This document shows, piece after piece, positions 1 to 7,756 of a DNA stretch of 64,000 nucleotides. Position numbers and translations under genes: made by a program. The stretch covers positions 1-64,000 of the forward strand of contig JADJFE010000040.1 in NCBI GenBank assembly GCA_016708725.1, given 5' to 3'. The notes beneath the pieces are model-generated. The model saw only the letters and a list, made by a program, of their open reading frames with translations, was not told the DNA's origin and ran no database searches. Origin of the DNA: Candidatus Aalborgicola bjergmarkensis. GTDB lineage: Bacteria; Pseudomonadota; Gammaproteobacteria; Burkholderiales; Burkholderiaceae_C. Each line of letters starts with the position of its first letter. Position 1 is the stretch's first letter.

Positions 1-83
1 ATATTGGTCCGCCCGTATCTCGCGCAGAGCCACCAATAGCGGTGCATCAGGCTGGGTGATGGCTGCCAGGCCGGCAGGGTTTG

Positions 84-218
84 TCAGCTGCAGACGCAGG
101 TAACGGCAGCGTCAACAGCACGGGCAAATTCAAAACCCAAGCCGACGGAACGCGCCTCATACCACGCCTGTGCTGCCAACAACTCGTTCAGGGCTTCTGG
201 CCTGAAAACAGCTTGCAT
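84..218 (-). pseudogene. ParE/RelE-type toxin remnant
   Basis: Reading leftward from the ATG at 218, a 44-residue frame begins MQAVFRPEALNELLAAQAWY and continues GLGFEFARAVDAAV. This matches the N-terminal half of ParE/RelE plasmid-stabilisation toxins (normally about 90-100 residues). It stops at 84-86, before the conserved C-terminal strands that carry the catalytic or binding residues. The start overlaps the stop of the upstream antitoxin-like frame as TGATG, so the two were translationally coupled. Past about position 100 a different frame stays open to the window edge and I do not recognise it. The toxin is therefore either truncated or fused by a frameshift to another gene. Probably inactive. 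Confidence 0.6.
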
Positions 219-412
219 CAGCTTTGACCTGTGAAAAGCAATGCACGCACGGCAGCCTTTTGCGTCAGATTCAAACGGCGCATGGCCTTGGTGATCTCGA
301 TAACCAGCCCGGACTTGATCTTGAGTTTGTCGACATCGGGCAGACCCAGGTCAGCAAACACATTGCCGGAACCCATCTCAACGGTCAAGTTTGCTTCCGA
401 GAGCTTTGGCAC
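218..412 (-). pseudogene. HTH antitoxin remnant (XRE/HigA-like)
   Basis: The 64-residue frame contains GSGNVFADLGLPD followed by a basic stretch ending RRLNLTQKAA. This is the N-terminal part of small XRE-type antitoxins that pair with RelE/ParE-like toxins. The family normally continues through the recognition helix to about 90-100 residues. Here it leaves the family after the first HTH helix (AVRALLFTGQS) and stops, so DNA binding should be lost. It overlaps the toxin remnant by TGATG. The pair looks like a decayed toxin-antitoxin locus beside the phosphofructokinase gene. Confidence 0.55.
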
Positions 413-503
413 GCTGGAACTGGTGTTTTACCGTGGATCAACGTCAAGACGGTTGGGAAAAGCGCCGAGTGATGCGCGGACATTGGTGCAAACGATACGC
501 CCC

Positions 504-1691
504 TCAATCCCCAAGATTGGTGCCCACCCGCCGTGCGGTGAGTATCCAGGGGTGATCCTTTGGTACGGTCTTTACCGGGCCGGCAACTTCCTCCAGGGGC
601 ACTGGCCTTGTGCCTTCGCCCTTGGCTGCCACCATCACGCCGAATGTCCCCAGTGCAATCAGGTCCGCGCAGGCCGTTCCCAGGCGGGTGGCGAGAATGC
701 GATCCGCCGCCGATGGCGTCCCGCCACGCTGCAAATGTCCCAGAATCGTCACGCGCGCTTCCAGTCCGGTGAGCTTTTCAAGCTGTTTGGCCAGGTGCAA
801 GGTGCGATCTGCGTACTGAAGCTCGGCAACGCTACTATCCGCGTCTTCGTCCCGCTCCTTTGCGCTGCCTTTGTGATTGCCCCGCTCGCGGTCTTTATCC
901 TTATCTTCCTTATCTTCCTTATCTTTATCCTTGGCCTTCCTGGCTTTTTCCGCTGCTGCTGCTGCTGCAAGCTGGTCCAGCTCCTGCCTGGATACGGCGC
1001 CTTCGGCCATGGCAACTATCGAAAAGAACTTGCCACCACGGGCACGCTCACGAATCGCCTCGGCCACACTCTCTACATCGTAGGGAATCTCGGGGATCAA
1101 CACCACGTCGGCCCCGCCTGCAATTCCTGCCCCGAGCGTCAACCAACCGGCACGGTGCCCCATGACTTCGACCACAATGATGCGATGGTGGCTGTGCGCC
1201 GTGCTGTGCAGGCGGTCAATGGCATCGGTGGCAATGCCTAAAGCGGTATCAAAACCAAAAGTAATCTCGGTGCCCGTAACGTCGTTGTCGATGGTTTTGG
1301 GCAAGGTAATGACGTTCAGGCCACGCTGCTTCAGGCGCAAGGCATTTTTCATCGTTCCGCCACCGCCCAGACAGACCAGGCAGTCGAGGTGCTTGTCGTG
1401 GTAATTGCTGATGATGGCATCGGTCATGTCGAGAATCTTGCCACCGACGGGCATCTTGTGCGGCTTGTCCCGGCTGGTGCCCAGTATCGTGCCTCCCGTG
1501 GTGAGGATGCCCGACAAGCTGCTGCTATCCAGCGTCTGCGTGCGGTTCTCCATCAAACCGCGAAACCCGTCACGAAAGCCGATGATGTGCATGCCATAGT
1601 GCTCCAGTGCCGCCTTGCCAACGCCACGAATTGCCGCATTCAGGCCGGGACTATCGCCGCCAGCAGTCAAAACTCCGATGTATTTGGTCAT
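504..1691 (-). CDS. 6-phosphofructokinase with charged insert
   Basis: Glycolytic phosphofructokinase, 395 residues: phosphorylates fructose 6-phosphate to the 1,6-bisphosphate in the cytoplasm. N-terminal GVLTAGGDSPGLNAAIRG, PKTIDNDV (131-138), the MGHRAGW substrate loop and LGHLQRGG are all present. The phosphoryl-donor loop is GGGGT (109-113), where ATP enzymes have GGDGS/T and PPi enzymes GGDD, while the Lys of PKTIDND is the residue typical of PPi enzymes and of some actinobacterial-type ATP enzymes. Donor use therefore cannot be settled by reading. Residues about 242-288 are a Lys/Asp/Glu-rich low-complexity insert absent from ordinary family members. The ATG at 1691 was chosen over longer forms because AAGGTAAC lies just upstream and the family N-terminus starts there. 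Confidence 0.9.
   Translation of the reverse strand: MTKYIGVLTAGGDSPGLNAAIRGVGKAALEHYGMHIIGFRDGFRGLMENRTQTLDSSSLSGILTTGGTILGTSRDKPHKMPVGGKILDMTDAIISNYHDKHLDCLVCLGGGGTMKNALRLKQRGLNVITLPKTIDNDVTGTEITFGFDTALGIATDAIDRLHSTAHSHHRIIVVEVMGHRAGWLTLGAGIAGGADVVLIPEIPYDVESVAEAIRERARGGKFFSIVAMAEGAVSRQELDQLAAAAAAEKARKAKDKDKEDKEDKDKDRERGNHKGSAKERDEDADSSVAELQYADRTLHLAKQLEKLTGLEARVTILGHLQRGGTPSAADRILATRLGTACADLIALGTFGVMVAAKGEGTRPVPLEEVAGPVKTVPKDHPWILTARRVGTNLGD
892..932. repeat. In-gene microsatellite encoding the K/D/E insert
   Basis: A run of near-identical TCTTTATCC / TTATCTTCC words repeats inside the phosphofructokinase gene. On the coding strand it gives KDKDKEDKEDKDKD. It is the likely source of the charged insert by slipped replication. 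Confidence 0.7.
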
Positions 1692-1795
1692 GATTGTTAC
1701 CTTGTCTCCGAAATGAAATGTGCCCGGCGATTTGCCGGTGGCATTGTTATTGTGCCTGAGACAAAACAAACCCTCGCGGGCCTTGTGCGAAGTTC

Positions 1796-2260
1796 TTACA
1801 CCAAATGGATAAATGCCTGAAACCGGTGTCTGTGCGTTTCGTGGGCGGGAACGCAGGCTTGCATGAAATCCAGGCTGAACGGACCGGATTCTTCTGTCGG
1901 TAGTTTGTCTGCCCAGACTCTCAGGGCTGACACCAGTGCATTCGACGTTTCCTCAAACTCTCCGAGTAAAAGCTCCCTTGCCTTTGAAACTTCGTCGGTT
2001 TCAATGAGTTCCTTGATCTTTCCAGCAAGCTTGTGAAATTCGGAATGCAGCTTACTCACGATTTCAAAGTCGCCGCCTGCCATTTCATCCGCCGATAGCG
2101 TCTGACCATGGAGCCATTTGCCAAAAGGACACAGGTTGTGCGCAGAGAGTGTTGACGATGGAATTTCCAAGTCAAAGTTCTGACCAATGGCAAATTCAAA
2201 ACGAATTTTCCAGATCAAATGGGTGTTCAAGCTGCGTTCAATGCTTCTTCTGTCGATCAT
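1796..2260 (-). CDS. CZB (chemoreceptor zinc-binding) domain protein
   Basis: A 154-residue cytoplasmic protein made almost entirely of a CZB domain. The likely zinc ligands are visible: His14 in HLIWK, Cys44 in CPFGKW, and His72 and His76 in LHSEFHKLAG. CZB domains usually sit at the C-terminus of chemoreceptors or diguanylate cyclases and sense zinc or hypochlorous acid; stand-alone versions are also known. The ATG at 2260 is chosen because AGGCGGGAC precedes it and the longer frame adds only unrelated sequence. No partner receptor is adjacent. Confident on the domain, unsure of the signal it serves. Confidence 0.85.
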   Translation of the reverse strand: MIDRRSIERSLNTHLIWKIRFEFAIGQNFDLEIPSSTLSAHNLCPFGKWLHGQTLSADEMAGGDFEIVSKLHSEFHKLAGKIKELIETDEVSKARELLLGEFEETSNALVSALRVWADKLPTEESGPFSLDFMQACVPAHETHRHRFQAFIHLV

Positions 2261-2520
2261 GATAGTCCCGCCTGGATAGCCCCTGTTTTTGACGCACCAA
2301 TACGGTGTTTTGATAAACAGAGTGGTAACAAAGAGGCGGGGTCGCGGCCTGAAGAATGACCAAACAGCGATTGCGAGGGTGCTTGGCATCTACAGCATAA
2401 CGCATGAAAGGCGAATTTTTACGTGTTATCGCTGAATTTTTTGAAGGATGTGCGCGCGCAACATACACTCACCGGCATCGTCTACATCCGGGCAGTGGCA
2501 CGTCAATACTATTCTAATGA

Positions 2521-2556
2521 TAGCTTCTTCCGCATATTCTACGGGTTCTACAGGCC
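2521..2556 (-). repeat. Dispersed repeat copy 1
   Basis: On the minus strand reads GGCCTGTAGAACCCGTAGAA then TATGCGGAAGAAGCTA, a degenerate copy of the family found at a dozen other sites here. It is the only feature I see in the 327-bp gap between the CZB gene and the MazF-like gene; the rest (2261-2520) looks like plain intergenic DNA that should contain the CZB promoter. Confidence 0.6.
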
Positions 2557-2587
2557 GATAAGCTCATAGCCGGTGTTACACCCGCAA

Positions 2588-2923
2588 TCACCCGACAATC
2601 TCATTGAGCCCCTCGATCACCCTGGTAAGTTCTTCCGGGCTGGCCTCGGCGATCTTCTTGCCGATCCGCTCGATGGACAGGGTACGAACCTGGCTGATCT
2701 TGGCCCAGGACTGTTTGGGAAGACCAGGAGAAGTGAGTTCGAGGGTAAGGGGAAAGTCGGCGCGCTGGGGCTGGCTGGTGATGGCGATGGCGATAACCGT
2801 GCCGGAGCGGGCGTTGAAAACGTCGGCACTGAGGATCAGCACCGGCCTGAGACCCGCCTGCTCGTTGCCGCGCGTGGGATTAAGGTCGGCCCAGCGGATG
2901 TCGCCTCTCAGTATGCGGGCCAC
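2588..2923 (-). CDS. MazF/PemK-type endoribonuclease toxin
   Basis: A 111-residue protein of normal MazF length. It begins MARILRGDIRWADLNPTRGNEQAGLRPVLI, with the family's GDIxWxDLxPxxGxEQxGxRPVLI signature, followed by TVIAIAITSQ and a conserved SWAKISQVRTLS block. The family cleaves single-stranded mRNA at short sequences and is neutralised by a small DNA-binding antitoxin. Its start overlaps the end of the upstream antitoxin by 16 nt, which fits a coupled operon. The pair looks intact. Confidence 0.9.
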   Translation of the reverse strand: MARILRGDIRWADLNPTRGNEQAGLRPVLILSADVFNARSGTVIAIAITSQPQRADFPLTLELTSPGLPKQSWAKISQVRTLSIERIGKKIAEASPEELTRVIEGLNEIVG

Positions 2924-3150
2924 TGGTCAAGCTCCTTGCCCATTCCCTCTTCAGCCAGGGCTTGTTCGAAGTTGGGGTCGAGCAGGGCGCATTGGCTGGC
3001 AAGGCGGGTTTTACTCAGTCGATCCAGTTTTTCCCGTACTGCCAATTCGATGATCCTGCTGCGGTTGGGGAAAATATGTCTCCTGACCAGGCTGTCAACT
3101 TCGGTAAGGGTCTGTTCGTCCATTGTGACTGCCAGCTTGGCTTTTGCCAT
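2908..3150 (-). CDS. MazE-like ribbon-helix-helix antitoxin
   Basis: An 80-residue protein, MAKAKLAVTMDEQTLTEVD followed by RSRIIELAVREKL, the strand-helix-helix pattern of ribbon-helix-helix antitoxins. The acidic C-terminus (LAEEGMGKELDQWPAY) is the likely toxin-binding tail. ATG 3150 is preferred over the longer ATG at 3162 because GGAG sits seven bases upstream of it. It lies directly upstream of the MazF-like toxin and should bind the palindrome at 3181-3193 to autoregulate. Confidence 0.85.
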   Translation of the reverse strand: MAKAKLAVTMDEQTLTEVDSLVRRHIFPNRSRIIELAVREKLDRLSKTRLASQCALLDPNFEQALAEEGMGKELDQWPAY

Positions 3151-3180
3151 GACGATCTCCATTAGTTCGGATGGTATGAT

Positions 3181-3193
3181 AGTATGTCATACT
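3181..3193. promoter_or_regulatory. Candidate autoregulatory operator of the MazEF-type pair
   Basis: AGTATGTCATACT is a 6+1+6 inverted repeat, with further ATGATAG / TAGTGACAT similarity on either side. It lies in the 53-bp gap between the divergent antitoxin and sulfurtransferase genes, where a ribbon-helix-helix antitoxin would be expected to bind. It could also affect the sulfurtransferase. Confidence 0.5.
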
Positions 3194-3203
3194 TTGTAGT
3201 GAC

Positions 3204-4103
3204 ATGAATACGTACGCCACCCTCATCTCCGCCACCGAACTTCAGAGTCTGCTTCTCCGCCAAAAAACCGAACAGACCGAACAATCTGTACGGGTGTTTG
3301 ATTGCAGTTTCGAATTGAGCCGACCGCAAGCGGGTGCAGAAATGTTTGCGCAATCCCATATTCCCGGCGCGGTCTACGCGCACCTGGATCGTGATCTGAG
3401 CGCCGCCAAAGACCCGGCTACAGGTAAACCTGTCGAGGCTGTCAGTGGCGGGCGCCATCCGCTGCCCACACGTGCGACCTTTGCCGCCTGGCTGGGATCG
3501 GTCGGTTTTACCCATGCGATGCAGGCCGTGGTTTATGACCGCCAGGGTGCGAACTTTTGCGGACGTTTGTGGTGGATGTTCAAGTGGTTGGGGCATGAAA
3601 ACGTGGCGGTGCTGGATGGGGGCTTGCAGGCTTGGCAAGCCGTTGGTGGTGCGGTCGTCGGTGGCCCCGCCAGCCAATATCTGGCCTCGCACTTTGTTCC
3701 TGGCCCCGCATTGTGCGCGCTGGTGGACACACAAGCCGTCGCTGATGCATTGGGACATGGTGCGCAAACCCTGATTGATGCGCGTGGCGCGCCGCGTTTT
3801 CGTGGTGATGAGGAGCCTTTGGACCCGGTCGCGGGGCATATTCCGGGCGCGCTGAACCGGCCGTTTGGCCAGAATATGGACAGCAGCGGCTGCTTCAAAC
3901 CGGCACACCAGCTCAAGGCCGAATTCCTGGAGCTATTGGGGGAGCGCGACCCGGCCAGTGTGGTACACCAGTGCGGCAGCGGGGTCAGCGCCGTGCCCAA
4001 CATCATCGCCATGGAAGTGGCGGGGCTGGGGCGCAGCGCGCTGTATGCGGGCAGCTGGAGTGCCTGGTGTGCGGACCCCAATCGCCCGGTGGCGCGCGGC
4101 TGA
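3204..4103 (+). CDS. sseA: 3-mercaptopyruvate/thiosulfate sulfurtransferase
   Basis: A 299-residue tandem-rhodanese protein. The N-terminal inactive domain carries the family's FDCSF and HIPGAVYAHLD motifs and ends VLDGGLQAW; the C-terminal active domain has DARGAPRFRGDEEPLDPVAGHIPGA in pieces and the catalytic loop VHQCGSGVSA with Cys257. The CGSGV loop is typical of mercaptopyruvate sulfurtransferases, which move sulfane sulfur to thiols or cyanide. It is transcribed divergently from the MazEF pair and alone on its strand. Length is normal. Confidence 0.9.
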   Translation: MNTYATLISATELQSLLLRQKTEQTEQSVRVFDCSFELSRPQAGAEMFAQSHIPGAVYAHLDRDLSAAKDPATGKPVEAVSGGRHPLPTRATFAAWLGSVGFTHAMQAVVYDRQGANFCGRLWWMFKWLGHENVAVLDGGLQAWQAVGGAVVGGPASQYLASHFVPGPALCALVDTQAVADALGHGAQTLIDARGAPRFRGDEEPLDPVAGHIPGALNRPFGQNMDSSGCFKPAHQLKAEFLELLGERDPASVVHQCGSGVSAVPNIIAMEVAGLGRSALYAGSWSAWCADPNRPVARG

Positions 4104-4130
4104 GTTTTACGGTATTACGATTTTGCGGTT

Positions 4131-5552
4131 TTAGGCTTTGACCCGGCCGTAGTCGTCCTGCAGGCGCACGATGTCGTCTTCGCCCAGGTAGGAGCCGGAC
4201 TGCACTTCGATGATTTCCAGGGGAATCTTGCCGGGGTTGGCCAGGCGGTGCGTCTGTCCCAGGGGGATGTAGGTACTCTGGTTTTCCGTGAGCAGCATCA
4301 CCTTGTCGCCAATGGTGATTTCAGCGGTTCCACTGACAACGACCCAGTGCTCGGCGCGGTGGTGGTGCATCTGCAGGCTCAGGGTGGCACCGGGCTTGAC
4401 CACAATGCGTTTGACCTGAAACCGCTGACTGACATCCAGGCTGTCGTAGGCCCCCCAGGGGCGTGCGACGTGGCGGTGGCGCCGCGCCTGCGGCAGTCCC
4501 AATTCCTCCAGATGGGCAACCACGGTTTTGACCTGTTCTGCATGCGCCACGTCGGCCACCAGCAAGGCATCGACCGTATCAATGATGAGCAGGTCACGGG
4601 TTCCCAAGGCGACCACGGGACGGTGGGGGGCATGGATGAAAGTCGTACTGGCGTTCAACGTATGTCCTTGTCCAAAGATGCGGTTGCCGTTTTCGTCCGC
4701 CGGGCTGAGTTCGGCCACCGCGTTCCAGCTACCTACATCACTCCAGGCTACGGTAAACGGCACAACCGCCACGTTGGCAGCTTTTTCCATGACGGCGTAG
4801 TCAATGCTTTCCGCGCGGCACGCGCCAAAGGCTTGGGCATCCAGGTGCAGGAAGTCGCCATCGTTGGTTTGCGCAGCGACCGCTTTTTGACAGGCATCAA
4901 GGATGTCGGGCGCGTGGGCCAAAAGGGCCGCCAGCAACACGTCGGTGCGTACCAGGAAGATACCGGCATTCCAGAAGTATCCTCCTGCGAGCAACAGTTC
5001 CTGGGCCCGGCTGGCGTCGGGTTTTTCCACAAAGCGCTGCACGGTATGCGCTGTGCCTTGTCCCACCAATGCGGTGCCTTGCTGGATGTAGCCGTAGGCG
5101 GTGCTCGGGAAACTGGGCTGCACGCCAAACGTGACCACCGAGCCCGCATTTGCCGCTGCCGTGCCGGACAGAATCGCCGCAGCAAACGCTTGCGGGTCGG
5201 GAATGTGGTGGTCAGAAGGCAAAAACAGCAGCAATGCATCCGCTGGTGCATTCAGTGCGGCAGCGGCCATGGCGGCAGCGGTATTGCGGGCCACAGGCTC
5301 CAGCAAAATGGTGGCCTGCACGCCCGCCTGGGCGGCACACTCCTGCACCAGAAAACGGTGGTCTTCGCTGGCAACGGTGATCTGGTTTTTGCCGAGTAAT
5401 GCGGCGCGCTCCAGCGTGAGCTGCAACAGACTCTTGCCCTGCACCAGCGGAACGAACTGCTTGGGCAGTGCCTTGCGTGACAAAGGCCAAAGCCGTGTGC
5501 CACTGCCACCACACATGACAACGGAAATGATGTTGCCATTACTAGGTTTCAT
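4131..5552 (-). CDS. manC: Mannose-1-phosphate guanylyltransferase / mannose-6-phosphate isomerase
   Basis: A 473-residue bifunctional enzyme making GDP-mannose for surface polysaccharide. The N-terminal nucleotidyltransferase begins SVVMCGGSGTRLWPLSRKALPKQF and includes RFVEKPD; the C-terminal cupin (from about residue 360, HRHVARPWGAYD onward) has the isomerase motif LSLQMHHHRAEHWVVVSG. ATG 5552 is chosen because it overlaps the stop of the upstream membrane gene as ATGA and because the family starts there. The coupling suggests GDP-mannose is supplied for the product of the neighbouring glycosyltransferase-like gene. Confidence 0.93.
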   Translation of the reverse strand: MKPSNGNIISVVMCGGSGTRLWPLSRKALPKQFVPLVQGKSLLQLTLERAALLGKNQITVASEDHRFLVQECAAQAGVQATILLEPVARNTAAAMAAAALNAPADALLLFLPSDHHIPDPQAFAAAILSGTAAANAGSVVTFGVQPSFPSTAYGYIQQGTALVGQGTAHTVQRFVEKPDASRAQELLLAGGYFWNAGIFLVRTDVLLAALLAHAPDILDACQKAVAAQTNDGDFLHLDAQAFGACRAESIDYAVMEKAANVAVVPFTVAWSDVGSWNAVAELSPADENGNRIFGQGHTLNASTTFIHAPHRPVVALGTRDLLIIDTVDALLVADVAHAEQVKTVVAHLEELGLPQARRHRHVARPWGAYDSLDVSQRFQVKRIVVKPGATLSLQMHHHRAEHWVVVSGTAEITIGDKVMLLTENQSTYIPLGQTHRLANPGKIPLEIIEVQSGSYLGEDDIVRLQDDYGRVKA

Positions 5553-7279
5553 TGTTCTATCCTTTTGCGAAACAGCAGCAGCAATTCGTTGTCGGCGACC
5601 GAATGGCGGATGCTTGTTTGCAGCACCCACTGCCTGCTGGCTACGATTTCAGGTACCGATTGGCTGGGGCCAGGTTCCACCAGCAGCCATGGGCAGGTGG
5701 GCTTGGCTTGCATGGCCATCAGCTGCAAGTCGCCATAAAACCGGAAGGCGGCAATTTGCCCTTGATCTAATCCTAATGTTTCTACGCACCCTGGCTTATT
5801 GATCTGCCGGATGGTGCGTGTGACCATGCTGGTGTAGCTTTGTGCGTGGTCAAGCGGCTGTAGCCACAAGGTCATCACCAGCAGCCAGCACAATGCTGCA
5901 CCGCCGCCGGGCAAAACCAGGCTTTTCCAGATGGCATCGCGGTGTCGGCCCACGCGCCAGCGCACAAGCCAGCCCCAAGCCAGGGTGGCGCACACGGCAA
6001 TAACCAGGCTAAGCAGGGAAAAGCTGGGTTCAAATCCTGGGGCCAGGCGCTTGACGTTGGCTGCCGGCTGGGGGGGGAACCCGGTTTGCGTGGCAATCCA
6101 GACCACCCAGATGACGAAGCCGCAACCGGAAAAAAATAGCAGGGTAAACCAGTCGATCAAGGCCGACACCTGGCGTTTGAGTGTCGGCAAGGCAAATGCC
6201 GCCAGGGTGGCCAGCGGTGGCAGGGATAAAAGCAGGGTGCGATCCGGCGAACCGGTGAGGAGTGTGGCCACCGCGCAGACCAGCACCAGCCAGGCGGGCA
6301 GGGCCAGGTGACGGCTGAGCTGGCGGCTGAACAACTGGTGGCGCCAGCGCCAGACGGTCCACACGGCCAAAGGCCACGCGGGCCAGGTGAACCACAGCAG
6401 CAATTGGGCGTAGCCGTTCCACTCGGCCCAGGTGGCGTGCGGCAGTTCAATTTTCCAGCGCCATAGGTCCAGAACCAGGGCCAATGCGCCATTGGCCAGG
6501 CAGAGCAGCACAATGGCTGCGCTCTCCAGGGTGATCAGGCGTTTTGTTGTCGTTGTAGCCGTATCCGGGGTCTGTGGGGTCTGATCCAGGTAATGAATGG
6601 CGGCGCTGCCCAAACCGAACAACAGGGCCAGACTGGGGGCGCCGGAGAGCGTCAGACCGGTCAGGCCGCACGCCAGGGCCAGCATGGCCGGGACGTTGTG
6701 GTAGTTGCGGTAGGGCAGGGCGGCCACGGCGTAAAAGAACAGGGCGCAAGACCCCAGTTGCGCCAGAGCCGGTGTGGTTTCGTGGGAGAGTTGCGCCAGT
6801 CCCAGGCAGGCAATCAGGGCCAGCAAGCCAGCATCGGCCATGGCGCGGGCGTAGTCGGTGGGCAGCGCCTCGCCACCAAACGCAAAGGCGACGGGCTGCG
6901 CCCTGGTGCTGCGCGCCAGGTTGTAGGTGGCGTACCAGGTTGCCAGCAGGGTCAATGCAAGCAGCACACCAAATGGAAGGCGCGCGGCAAAATCAGCCGT
7001 AAGGCCGGGTGTTGCCCACTGTATGGCCCATGCCCCGAGCCAGTAGGGCAGCAAGGCGGGAGATTCGGGGGGGGTGCCCATCAGGAGCGGGTTTGTCCAG
7101 CTGGTGCCCCCGCGTGCCAGTTCTGCCATGTAGCCCAGGGCGGTCATATCGGCGCTTTTCCAGGCGGCGCGTCCCAAAAAGCCGGATAAACCGTAGGCCA
7201 GGCACAGCAAGAGCAGCACCAGACGCGGAAAAGGTCGCGCTGCAGCCTGGGTGACAATGGCGGGGGAGGGGTGATTCAC
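5549..7279 (-). CDS. Polytopic membrane protein, GT39/ArnT-like glycosyltransferase
   Basis: A 576-residue inner-membrane protein with about ten hydrophobic segments. After the first membrane helix (RLVLLLLCLAYGLSGFLG) the first loop carries DMTALGYMAELARGG and NPLLMGTPPESPALLPYW, the layout of lipid-linked-sugar transferases of the PMT/ArnT type, where an acidic residue in this loop is catalytic. The C-terminal 120 residues are a soluble, probably periplasmic domain. It starts with GTG and overlaps manC by ATGA, so it likely uses or modifies mannose-containing glycans. Substrate unknown; assignment is by architecture only. Confidence 0.65.
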   Translation of the reverse strand: MNHPSPAIVTQAAARPFPRLVLLLLCLAYGLSGFLGRAAWKSADMTALGYMAELARGGTSWTNPLLMGTPPESPALLPYWLGAWAIQWATPGLTADFAARLPFGVLLALTLLATWYATYNLARSTRAQPVAFAFGGEALPTDYARAMADAGLLALIACLGLAQLSHETTPALAQLGSCALFFYAVAALPYRNYHNVPAMLALACGLTGLTLSGAPSLALLFGLGSAAIHYLDQTPQTPDTATTTTKRLITLESAAIVLLCLANGALALVLDLWRWKIELPHATWAEWNGYAQLLLWFTWPAWPLAVWTVWRWRHQLFSRQLSRHLALPAWLVLVCAVATLLTGSPDRTLLLSLPPLATLAAFALPTLKRQVSALIDWFTLLFFSGCGFVIWVVWIATQTGFPPQPAANVKRLAPGFEPSFSLLSLVIAVCATLAWGWLVRWRVGRHRDAIWKSLVLPGGGAALCWLLVMTLWLQPLDHAQSYTSMVTRTIRQINKPGCVETLGLDQGQIAAFRFYGDLQLMAMQAKPTCPWLLVEPGPSQSVPEIVASRQWVLQTSIRHSVADNELLLLFRKRIEQ

Positions 7280-7302
7280 GGGGGTATCACGGGGGATAAG
7301 TC

Positions 7303-7336
7303 AAAAAAAAACAGCGCGGGAAGCCGGGCTGTTTTT
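7303..7336 (-). terminator. Intrinsic terminator downstream of rpmE2
   Basis: AAAAACAGC and GCTGTTTTT form a 9-bp stem around a 12-base GC-rich loop, followed on the minus strand by a run of nine T. It lies 42 bp after the rpmE2 stop and separates rpmE2 from the polysaccharide genes. Confidence 0.75.
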
Positions 7337-7377
7337 CCATGGCATCAGGCATAAACCTGAATGGCACTTACTGGCAC

Positions 7378-7635
7378 TTACTTTGCAGCGGATTTGCCAA
7401 AACGGTTGCGGAAACGTTCCACACGGCCACCCATGTTGTCCACGGATTTTTGCGTTCCGGTGTAAAAAGGGTGCGACTCACTGGAGGTATCGAGCTTGAA
7501 GAGGGGTAACTTGCGCCCGTCTTCCATCTCGATCATTTCCTTGGTGTTGGCACAAGAGCGGGTCACGAACTTGAAGTTGTTGGACAAGTCCACAAAACAC
7601 ACTTCACGGTAATTGGGGTGAATGCCTTCTTTCAT
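7378..7635 (-). CDS. rpmE2: Ribosomal protein L31 type B
   Basis: An 85-residue large-subunit protein beginning MKEGIHPNYREVCFVD, with SSESHPFYTGTQK and GRVERFRNRFGK. The CxxC zinc motifs of the type A protein are absent, which is the hallmark of type B (zinc-independent) L31. Such copies often replace the zinc form when zinc is scarce. It lies downstream of rho in the same direction with a 121-bp gap, and its own terminator follows. Confidence 0.97.
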   Translation of the reverse strand: MKEGIHPNYREVCFVDLSNNFKFVTRSCANTKEMIEMEDGRKLPLFKLDTSSESHPFYTGTQKSVDNMGGRVERFRNRFGKSAAK

Positions 7636-7756
7636 TTATCTCTCCATCAGATGTGTCAGCCGCGCCAGACCCTTGGGCAAACCATCGCGCAATTCAAAGT
7701 CTGGCGTACTTCTCACAAAGCGGGCGATTATAGACCAGCGCTTGTGTTCCTTGTGC

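Noticed and set aside
231..1241. Long plus-strand open frame opposite phosphofructokinase
   Set aside because: It is antisense to a clear enzyme gene and its sequence is low in complexity and without domains.
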